Below are positions 34,746-42,102 of a stretch of 43,994 nt of DNA, one piece after another. The notes beneath the pieces were generated by a model, which saw only the letters and a list, made by a program, of their open reading frames with translations, did no database searches and was not told the DNA's origin. Numbering within the stretch: the stretch's first letter is position 1; each line of letters opens with the position of its first letter. This DNA comes from Edaphobacter sp. GTDB taxonomy: Bacteria; Acidobacteriota; Terriglobia; Terriglobales; Acidobacteriaceae. Position numbers and translations under genes: made by a program. Where the stretch lies: the NCBI GenBank assembly GCA_025462645.1, contig JAOAPB010000088.1, positions 1 through 43,994 on the forward strand. The letters run 5' to 3'.

Positions 34746-35737
34746 GCAACTCCCTCACACCTCCGATTCCCCCCGATCTATCAAGCGATCTCCCGGCCGA
34801 TCTGCCCCGCACCTCGTCGTCCCAGCGTCCCCTCGCCAACACCGCCCCTACGCTCAACCCCGAGCAGCCCGACGGCGAGGCCATCGTCATCGTCGCTCCG
34901 CCCCCCTCTTTTGCCAGCGGCAGCGGCGTCCCGGCCCGCATCCCACACATCGGCCACGCCCTGCTCTTCGTCTCCTGCGCCGGACTCATCCTCTTCGCCT
35001 CCTCGGCCATTCTCCTCGGCTTCGCGCACCCGGCCAGCGATACACAAAAGGTCATCTCCGCCGCAACGCACCCCAAACTCATCGTCGCGGCCATGGCCCT
35101 GTCCTACGTCATCACTCTCATCGCCTCCTGGTTCGTCTTTCCGCTCCTCTGGTCGCGCCCCTTCGGTGATGGCATCCAGTGGAACTTCGCCACCGCCCGC
35201 CGCAACGTCCTCAAGCTCATTCCTATCGGCATCGTCACCGGCTTTACTGTCCAGGCCATCTCCTCGCTCATCCCGGTGCCAAAGTCCATCCCCATGGACG
35301 ACTTCTTCCGCACCCCCTCCGACGTATGGCTGATCACCGCCTTCGGCACCCTCCTGGCCCCGCTCTTCGAGGAGATCTGCTTCCGCGGCTTCCTGCTTCC
35401 CGCCTTCGCCATCGCCTACGACTGGCTCTCGCTTCCCCGCACCCCAGCGGCACACGAGCGCTGGAAGATCACCACCCGGCTCACCCCCCCCGCCCTCGTC
35501 TTCTCCTCTATCCTCTCCAGCATCCTCTTCGCCCTCATCCATGCCGAGCAGCTCGCCCACGCCTGGGCAGCCCTCTTCGTTCTCTTCGGTGTCTCGCTCG
35601 TCCTCACCCTCGTCCGCATCCGCACCCATTCCGTGGCCAGCTCCGCCCTCGTGCACGCCAGCTACAACTTCTCGGTTTTCCTCACCCTCTTCATCGCCAC
35701 CGGTGGCTATCACCACCTCGAGCGCATGGCCCGTTAG
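34742..35737 (+). CDS. CPBP-family intramembrane glutamic endopeptidase, 331 aa
   Basis: Membrane protein with about seven to eight hydrophobic segments after a 75-residue polar N-terminus. The CPBP (Abi) signature is complete: [14 protein letters not shown] (EExxxR), [11 protein letters not shown] and HASYNFSVF. These proteins cleave prenylated or other membrane substrates, or act in bacteriocin self-immunity. The ATG overlaps the uvrA stop. The two genes may be transcribed together by chance rather than for a common pathway. Confidence 0.9.
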   Translation: MSNSLTPPIPPDLSSDLPADLPRTSSSQRPLANTAPTLNPEQPDGEAIVIVAPPPSFASGSGVPARIPHIGHALLFVSCAGLILFASSAILLGFAHPASDTQKVISAATHPKLIVAAMALSYVITLIASWFVFPLLWSRPFGDGIQWNFATARRNVLKLIPIGIVTGFTVQAISSLIPVPKSIPMDDFFRTPSDVWLITAFGTLLAPLFEEICFRGFLLPAFAIAYDWLSLPRTPAAHERWKITTRLTPPALVFSSILSSILFALIHAEQLAHAWAALFVLFGVSLVLTLVRIRTHSVASSALVHASYNFSVFLTLFIATGGYHHLERMAR

Positions 35738-35789
35738 CCGAGTTCACCTTCAAATTCTTAAATCTTCGGCAACCTCTCATATCGCATAT

Positions 35790-35820
35790 TCGGCCTGCTT
35801 TACAGGCCGACAGTGAATTT
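35790..35820 (+). terminator. Possible terminator after the uvrA-CPBP pair
   Basis: TCGGCCTG pairs with CAGGCCGA (8 bp, 5-base loop), followed after eight bases by TTTTT. The delayed U tract makes it weaker than the other terminators in the window. Confidence 0.45.
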
Positions 35821-35824
35821 TTCC

Positions 35825-35852
35825 CTTTACGATCTCCAGCCGATGCTATATT
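35825..35852 (+). promoter_or_regulatory. Weak sigma-70-like promoter for the PhyH gene
   Basis: CTTTAC, 16 bases, then TATATT (35847-35852) resemble -35 and -10 elements. A start near 35859 would leave about 65 bases of leader before the TTG start at 35925. Confidence 0.35.
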
Positions 35853-35924
35853 GGCGAGCAAGAGCAGGTGCCTCGCAACGAACACTGCTCTAACGTTCCA
35901 TTTATCTGAACCCTTGGAGCTGCC

Positions 35925-36779
35925 TTGATCTCTTCACAGAAAGACATCCAGTCCATTCGCAAATCCCAACAGATTCAGTTCGCCAACCAGGGATTTCTCT
36001 ACCTTCCTCAACTGCTCGATCCCACGCTCACGGCACGGGTGCTCCATGCATACGAGCGTGCCTGCAAACAACATATCGATCCTGTTCGAGCGGCCCAGTC
36101 CCGGGCGCTCTACGACATCGCAAACATTCTTGACCAGGACATCGTCTTTTCAGAGCTCGCCGTCCTTCCCAACCTGCTGCCATACCTCCTCACGACCCTC
36201 GGTGAAGATGTTCAACTCATTCAGGCCTGTGCCCGCCTCTTCCCTCCGGGAAAGACCTTCACCGCTCCCTGGCACAGCGATATGGCTAATACTCTCGGCA
36301 TCGATCTCGGCCATAGCTTCAACTTCCACGTGAAGGTCCACTTCTACTTCGAAGACCTCGCCCCCGATCAAGGCTGCCTCGCCTTCCTGCCCGGCACCCA
36401 TCGTCTTCCACGAGAGGTCGAACGTCCTCATCCTCGCGACATCAACGCCACCGAGGATGCAGTGATCATCGTTCCCAAGGCAGGAGACGCCGTTCTCTTC
36501 AACACCCACTGTCTCCACATGTGTCTCGATAACACCAGCCCCTGCGATCGCCGCACCCTCATCTATGCCTACTCTCATTTCTGGGTGAAGCAGTTCGCTG
36601 GTGCTCGCCCATCCGATCACGCATGGATTCCCCATGGGCCGCTCGAACGTCAGATCTTCGGCCTGGGGACAGAGGGCATTGAGACCTTCGACCAGCGTCC
36701 ATGGGGGCCGTCCTCCCCCTCTCCTCTGCGCAGGACCGGCGAAACCCTGGCCCGCAGAATTCTAGGAAAGCTCCAATGA
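35925..36779 (+). CDS. Phytanoyl-CoA dioxygenase (PhyH) family protein, 284 aa
   Basis: A non-haem iron, 2-oxoglutarate-dependent oxygenase-like protein. The iron ligands H117 and D119 lie in WHSDMANTL; NTHCLHMCLDNTSPCDRRTL provides the distal His (H198) and the Arg (R209 or R210) that anchors 2-oxoglutarate. The start is TTG at 35925 with GGAG about six bases upstream. Such enzymes hydroxylate diverse substrates including ectoine, phosphonates and natural products, so the substrate is open. It stands alone on the plus strand. Confidence 0.88.
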   Translation: MISSQKDIQSIRKSQQIQFANQGFLYLPQLLDPTLTARVLHAYERACKQHIDPVRAAQSRALYDIANILDQDIVFSELAVLPNLLPYLLTTLGEDVQLIQACARLFPPGKTFTAPWHSDMANTLGIDLGHSFNFHVKVHFYFEDLAPDQGCLAFLPGTHRLPREVERPHPRDINATEDAVIIVPKAGDAVLFNTHCLHMCLDNTSPCDRRTLIYAYSHFWVKQFAGARPSDHAWIPHGPLERQIFGLGTEGIETFDQRPWGPSSPSPLRRTGETLARRILGKLQ

Positions 36780-36901
36780 TCGAATAGGTGACAGAATCTG
36801 AACACCGCTCGCAATCAGACTGATTGGCTGGCCGATTCTCAGTTCCTCAACACGAGTAGGCTGTGGAACCCTCTGTGTCTTTTAGAATGAGATGCAAGAC
36901 C

Positions 36902-37552
36902 ATGCCAATCGAACCCCGAACCGCCCTGCTCAACCTTATCGCTACCCACTCCTTCAAGCTCGGCGACTTTACCCTCGCCAGCGGCCAGAAGTCCGACTAC
37001 TACATCGACTGCCGCACCACCACGCTCCACGCCGAAGGCGGCCGCCTCTCCGGTCTCGTCCTCTACGATCTCATCCGTCAACACATCCCCCACGCCGAGG
37101 CTGTTGGCGGCCTCACCATGGGAGCCGACCCCCTCGTCTCGAACACCGCCAGCGCCAGCGCCTGGGCCCTCGCCGACCACACCGAGATCCTCGAACTCTC
37201 GAGCGCCCTCGAACTCGGTGACGAAGACCCCGGTCCCGCTCCCACCCTCATCCATGGCTTCCTCGTCCGCAAAGCCGAGAAGACCCATGGCACTGGCCGG
37301 CGCATCGAAGGCTTCCTCAAGCTCGGAGCCCACGTCGTCATCGTCGACGACGTCTGCACCACTGGCGGCTCCACCGTCACGGCCATTGAAGCCGCCCGTG
37401 GAGCCGGCATGAACGTCGCGGGAGTTCTCTGCCTCGTCGACCGCGAGCAAGGTGGCCGTGTCCACATCGAAGCGGCCGCCCACGGAGTTCCCTTTCTCTC
37501 CGTCTTCACCGCCAACGATGTCCGCGCCGCCCACATCGCCCTTCCAGGTTGA
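36902..37552 (+). CDS. pyrE: Orotate phosphoribosyltransferase with an insertion, 216 aa
   Basis: It makes OMP from orotate and PRPP in pyrimidine synthesis. The PRPP loop VVIVDDVCTTGGSTVTAIE, KSDYYIDCRTTTLHAEGG and GGLTMGADPLVS are seen, with VRKAEKTHGTGRRIEG. Between SASAWALAD and the FLVRK segment lies an extra stretch of about 25 residues, rich in Glu, Leu and Pro (residues about 97-122), not present in most OPRTases. The start was set at ATG 36902, as the family N-terminus (IEPRTALLNLIATHSFKLG) begins right after it; upstream in-frame starts exist at 36863 (GTG) and 36887 (ATG). Confidence 0.93.
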   Translation: MPIEPRTALLNLIATHSFKLGDFTLASGQKSDYYIDCRTTTLHAEGGRLSGLVLYDLIRQHIPHAEAVGGLTMGADPLVSNTASASAWALADHTEILELSSALELGDEDPGPAPTLIHGFLVRKAEKTHGTGRRIEGFLKLGAHVVIVDDVCTTGGSTVTAIEAARGAGMNVAGVLCLVDREQGGRVHIEAAAHGVPFLSVFTANDVRAAHIALPG

Positions 37553-37667
37553 GGTTCCATGCCCTTTATCCTCTTCTCCTTCAACCATTTGCCTCGAGTA
37601 TCCGGCTCGCTGTAGAGTTGTGACCTACCACTGGTTGTCAACAAGCGACTGTCGGAGGATTATTGTT

Positions 37668-37876
37668 GTGCTGCTTTTTTCCTGTATCTGCCCTGGTTGT
37701 AAGACAGACTCACTCGATCGTTCCAAGCGCAGGCTTCACGATTGGCTCTTCGTCGTGCTCGGATTCGCTCCTATGCGATGTAAAGGGTGCAGCAACAGAT
37801 TTTATGTATCCCGCCGTCCCCCTCTACAAACGTCGGAACAAACGATCTCTCCTGAATCCGATAAACTGGGTAAGTT

Positions 37877-37880
<4 letters not shown>
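37668..37880 (+). CDS. 70-aa zinc-ribbon protein coupled to mtnA
   Basis: GTG at 37668-37670 follows GGAGGA by eight bases. The protein has C8-x2-C11 and C38-x2-C41, with a basic/hydrophobic spacer ([20 protein letters not shown]) between the two pairs, and R44-F45-Y46 after the second pair, giving a zinc-ribbon of the small CPxC...CxxC type I associate with acidobacteria. The TGA stop overlaps the mtnA ATG (ATGA), so translation is coupled. The protein may be anchored peripherally by its hydrophobic centre. The function is unknown. Confidence 0.7.
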
Positions 37881-38944
<1,064 letters not shown>

Positions 38945-38958
38945 ACCACTGAATTCGC

Positions 38959-39001
38959 ATGCCCAACGTAGCGCCGCTAAGTCGCCCGCTTCGTTGGGCA
39001 T
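38959..39001. repeat. Inverted repeat downstream of mtnA
   Basis: ATGCCCAACG and CGTTGGGCAT (10 bp, perfect) flank 23 bases. It lies 15 bases past the mtnA stop. No U tract follows, so its role as terminator is uncertain. The remainder of 38945-39164 holds the 12-base triplicate described next and no plausible gene. Confidence 0.55.
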
Positions 39002-39096
39002 CGTGCGTCGTGGGCTCGACCTTTCCACAATCCTTCTCGAAGAGCCAGTCGCCACCCGGCACCCAGTGGCACCAAAGCGGCAGCAAGCCTATCCTT

Positions 39097-39132
39097 GCTA
39101 GAGGCAAGGCTACAGGCAAGGCTAGAGGAAAG
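39097..39132. repeat. Tandem repeat, three units of 12 bases
   Basis: Units GCTAGAGGCAAG, GCTACAGGCAAG and GCTAGAGGAAAG follow one another directly. It sits 32 bases before the GTG start at 39165. It may influence the spacing of the upstream control region of the next gene. Confidence 0.7.
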
Positions 39133-39164
39133 ATCGATCGAAGATCTTCCGGCGAATGAACTAG

Positions 39165-39470
39165 GTGAAACTCCGCATCTTCAACCCGCGTGCTGCCTCC
39201 CTTCTACGCGGAAGCGCCCTGGTTCTCCTGAGCCTTGGAACCGCCATTCTCCTCTCGGACTTCCCCCACAATCGCGCCACCCCGCTCATCGTCCTGCCCG
39301 CCCTGGTCGCATTCACCGGCACCCTGGACACCCTCCGCTGCATAAAGCCCCGCTGGAGCTTCTATCACGCCGGAGTTCTCCTCTGTATCTACATGGACCT
39401 CATGGCCATCTGCATGATCCTCTTCTTTCTCCTCTACCCCTACACCCGTTGGATCACCTCCAGCCAGTAG
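39165..39470 (+). CDS. Small multi-pass membrane protein, 101 aa
   Basis: The start is GTG at 39165 (no clear Shine-Dalgarno). Hydrophobic segments lie around residues 15-31 (LRGSALVLLSLGTAILL), 40-56 (PLIVLPALVAFTGTLDT) and 68-92 (AGVLLCIYMDLMAICMILFFLLYPY), so three membrane spans are likely, with a basic N-terminus inside. No family is recognised. The mscL gene follows in the same direction, but its promoter-like site and spacing suggest it is separate. Confidence 0.68.
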   Translation: MKLRIFNPRAASLLRGSALVLLSLGTAILLSDFPHNRATPLIVLPALVAFTGTLDTLRCIKPRWSFYHAGVLLCIYMDLMAICMILFFLLYPYTRWITSSQ

Positions 39471-39490
39471 CCCGCAGATCCTGTCAACCG

Positions 39491-39519
39491 CTGTCGTATC
39501 AGAGCGCTGGGCGTATACT
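39491..39519 (+). promoter_or_regulatory. Possible sigma-70 promoter for mscL
   Basis: CTGTCG, 17 bases, then TATACT (39514-39519). A start near 39526 gives a 30-base leader before the mscL ATG. The -35 is poor (3 of 6). Confidence 0.35.
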
Positions 39520-39556
39520 CGGCGTGTTTATTGCAAACTACTCTCCAGGAGGCAAC

Positions 39557-39949
39557 ATGATCAAAGGCTTTCGCGACTTCATCCTGCGTGGCAACGTCAT
39601 CGACCTCGCCGTCGCCGTCATCATCGGCGCGGCCTTCTCCGCCATCACCAAGTCTCTTGTCGAAGATGTCATCACGCCTCTCATCGCTGCAATCGCAGGC
39701 AAGCCCGACTTCTCCGCCCTCGTCTTTCACCTCAATGGAACCCCCATCAAGTACGGCAGCTTCATCACCGCCGCCATCAACTTCCTCATCATCTCCTTCG
39801 TTATTTACTTCTTCCTCGTGCTTCCCGTGCAGAAGCTCCTCGCCCGCCTCAAAGGCCCGGAGGCCGCTGCAACCAAGCCCTGCGCCGAGTGCCTCTCCGA
39901 CATCCCCCTGGCCGCACACCGTTGCAAGTTCTGCGGCCAACCCGCCTAG
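39557..39949 (+). CDS. mscL: Large-conductance mechanosensitive channel with zinc-ribbon tail, 130 aa
   Basis: It opens under membrane tension to release solutes on osmotic downshock. The N-terminal GFRDFILRGNVIDLAVAVIIGAAFSAI and the second span AAINFLIISFVIYFFLVLPV fit the family. The usual C-terminal helix bundle is replaced by CAECLSDIPLAAHRCKFCGQ, a CxxC...CxxC zinc-ribbon-like end. AGGAGG is four bases before the ATG. The longer ORF reading from 39095 is not the real start. Confidence 0.95.
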   Translation: MIKGFRDFILRGNVIDLAVAVIIGAAFSAITKSLVEDVITPLIAAIAGKPDFSALVFHLNGTPIKYGSFITAAINFLIISFVIYFFLVLPVQKLLARLKGPEAAATKPCAECLSDIPLAAHRCKFCGQPA

Positions 39950-39969
39950 TAACCTCGCACCAAAAAGAC

Positions 39970-40001
39970 AACCCCGGCGAGAGTATCCTCTCGCCGGGGT
40001 T
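39970..40001. terminator. Bidirectional terminator between mscL and the MFS gene
   Basis: A 14-bp perfect stem AACCCCGGCGAGAG / CTCTCGCCGGGGTT around TATC, with CAAAAAG on the left and TTTACG on the right. It can stop transcription of both convergent genes. Confidence 0.88.
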
Positions 40002-40023
40002 TACGCTTCCTCTCAATCAATCG

Positions 40024-41265
40024 CTACGCCGTAGCCTCTCTCCGACGCGTCCTCTCCAGATTCGGCAGGAACCCCGTCAACAGCCCAATCGCCGGTAGAA
40101 ACGCACACACCTTGTAGACGAAGACAATACTCGTCGAATCCGCCAGCTTACCCAGCACAGCCGCTCCAATTCCGCCCATCCCAAACGCAAAACCAAAGAA
40201 CAGCCCGGAGATCATCCCCACTCGCCCCGGAACCAGCTCCTGCGCGTAGACCAGGATTGCCGAGAACGCCGAAGCGATCACAAAACCGATAACGACACTC
40301 AGCACACCAGTCCAGAGGAGATTCGCATACGGCAACAGCAGCGTGAACGGCAGCACGCCAAGGATCGAGCACCAGATCACGACCTTGCGGCCTATCCGGT
40401 CGCCGACTGGCCCGCCAATCAAAGTCCCGGCTGCCACTGCCCCCAAAAAGACAAACAAGTGAATCTGTGAACTCTGCACCGACACATGAAATCTATTGAT
40501 GAGGTAGAAGGTGTAGTAGCTCGTGATGCTGGCCAGATAAAAGTACTTCGAGAAGATAAGCGCTACCAGAATAAAGATCGCAGCGATCACCTGCCTGCGC
40601 GGCAGCGCGGCAGCATGCTCCTCATGCTTCGGGGGTCGGCGCTGCAGATGCTCAAGGCGCCCCTTGTACCAAACTCCCACACGCACCAGCACAGCGATTC
40701 CCAGCAACGCAGCTAGAGAAAACCACGCCACGCCGCCCTGTCCCCGCGGAAGCACGATCAAGGCCGCCAGCAACGGCCCAATGGCAGATCCCGTGTTCCC
40801 GCCTACCTGGAAGAAAGACTGCGCCATTCCATGGCGTCCTCCAGAGGCCATATGAGCCACCCGCGAAGACTCTGGATGAAAGACAGCAGACCCCACTCCG
40901 ATCAGGGACGCTGCAAGCAACAGCAGAATAAAGTTATGCGCAACCGCCACCAGCACCAACCCCGTCAGGGTCACCGTCATCCCGATCGGCAACGAGTACG
41001 GCATGGGCCTGCGGTCCGTATAGTGGCCGATGAACGGCTGCAGCAGAGATGCCGTGATCTGATTCGTCAAGGTAATCAGGCCGATTTGCCCGAAATCCAG
41101 ACTGAACGAGCTCTTCAGGATCGGATAGATGGAGGGCAGCAGAGACTGCACCATATCGTTCAGCAGATGGCAGAAACTTACGGCAGTCAGCACACGAAAC
41201 AGTGTGCCCTCGTCCCTCCTGTGCGGTGCCTCCACTTCGGCATTCGTAATAATCTGTGTGGTCAT
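40024..41265 (-). CDS. MFS transporter of the fosmidomycin-resistance type, 413 aa
   Basis: Major-facilitator protein with about 12 hydrophobic segments. The N-terminal segment VLTAVSFCHLLNDMVQSLLPSIYPIL and LDFGQIGLITLTNQITASLLQPFIGHYTDRRP is typical of the Fsr family. GGPVGDRIGRKVVIW is the second MFS loop. Members export fosmidomycin or unrelated compounds; drug specificity cannot be read. Start ATG 41265 has GGAAGG five bases upstream. Confidence 0.9.
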   Translation of the reverse strand: MTTQIITNAEVEAPHRRDEGTLFRVLTAVSFCHLLNDMVQSLLPSIYPILKSSFSLDFGQIGLITLTNQITASLLQPFIGHYTDRRPMPYSLPIGMTVTLTGLVLVAVAHNFILLLLAASLIGVGSAVFHPESSRVAHMASGGRHGMAQSFFQVGGNTGSAIGPLLAALIVLPRGQGGVAWFSLAALLGIAVLVRVGVWYKGRLEHLQRRPPKHEEHAAALPRRQVIAAIFILVALIFSKYFYLASITSYYTFYLINRFHVSVQSSQIHLFVFLGAVAAGTLIGGPVGDRIGRKVVIWCSILGVLPFTLLLPYANLLWTGVLSVVIGFVIASAFSAILVYAQELVPGRVGMISGLFFGFAFGMGGIGAAVLGKLADSTSIVFVYKVCAFLPAIGLLTGFLPNLERTRRREATA

Positions 41266-41352
41266 CCTGCCTTCCAATCCATCCTGTCTCTCTCTCTTAT
41301 GGTAGTGTCATTCGCCGTGGCTGTCGCGCTGATGAACAAGCGCATAGAACAG

Positions 41353-41382
41353 AAAGGGCCGCGCCAGCAGAGATCGGCCTTT
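41353..41382 (-). terminator. Possible terminator after the DUF1348 gene
   Basis: On the minus strand AAAGGCCG pairs with CGGCCCTTT (one unpaired base) around a 13-base loop, followed by CTGTTC. It is about 30 bases past the DUF1348 stop codon. The U tract is short. Confidence 0.42.
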
Positions 41383-41415
41383 GCCGTGTGAAGGTACAAG
41401 CCTTTTTCCTAGAGA

Positions 41416-41892
41416 TTACAGACCCAGTTCGCTCAACCCGGGATGATCGTCCGGGCGGCGTCCTATCGGCCAGTGAAATAGCCGCTCGGACTCTGGAATA
41501 GGCAGATCGTTGATGCTGGCATGGCGATGCTTCATCAGGCCGCTCTCATCGAACTCCCAGTTCTCATTTCCGTAGGAGCGGTACCACTGTCCCGAGGCAT
41601 CGTGCGACTCATAGCAAAAGCGCACCGCGATCCTGTCTCCATCAAACGCCCATAGCTCTTTGATGAGGCGATACTCCAACTCCCTGGCCCACTTGCGGGT
41701 AAGAAATTCGACGATATGCTCCCGCCCAGTAAGGAACTCGGAACGGTTGCGCCATATGCTATCGACTGTGTAAGCGAGAGCGACCTTCTTCGGATCACGT
41801 GAGTTCCAGCCATCCTCCGCGGCACGCACCTTGAGAGCAGCGGTCTCCCGGGTGAACGGTGGAACAAGGGCAGTACGCGTGTCTGGGGTCAT
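41416..41892 (-). CDS. DUF1348 (NTF2-like fold) protein, 158 aa
   Basis: Small alpha+beta barrel (NTF2-like) protein: [41 protein letters not shown], then [21 protein letters not shown] and the strands [31 protein letters not shown]. The length and pattern fit DUF1348. These small cavity proteins often bind or convert small molecules, but no function is established. AAGGAGAG lies about five bases before the ATG. It is on the same strand as the MFS gene, 150 bases upstream of it. From 41893 to 42102 I see nothing except a divergent upstream region. Confidence 0.9.
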   Translation of the reverse strand: MTPDTRTALVPPFTRETAALKVRAAEDGWNSRDPKKVALAYTVDSIWRNRSEFLTGREHIVEFLTRKWARELEYRLIKELWAFDGDRIAVRFCYESHDASGQWYRSYGNENWEFDESGLMKHRHASINDLPIPESERLFHWPIGRRPDDHPGLSELGL

Positions 41893-42102
41893 TTCGTCTC
41901 TCCTTTTAGTGAAATTGCAGGGTCACCCGCTGATTGAAGAACAGGCATGTCTACTTCGCAGCCGAACTTTCACGGCTGCCTCCATTTAATACCTAATGTG
42001 GCGTGGAGATACGCAACAGCGATAGTGAAGGAACGCAGAAATTCGCCCCTCTCCCTCTCTTGCGATACCCTGAATCTTCGATCTTCACTCCGAGGCTTTG
42101 TC

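Noticed and set aside
34781..35716. 311-aa minus-strand ORF opposite the CPBP gene
   Set aside because: Low-complexity Glu/Gly/Asp sequence from antisense reading of a membrane gene.
38959..39159. 66-aa plus-strand ORF after mtnA
   Set aside because: It begins inside the inverted repeat, has no Shine-Dalgarno, and runs through the 12-base tandem units; probably noncoding.
39095..39556. N-terminal extension of mscL and the 39165 gene overlap
   Set aside because: The frame reading from 39095 has Pro/His/Arg-rich sequence and the true mscL start has a perfect AGGAGG site at 39547-39552.
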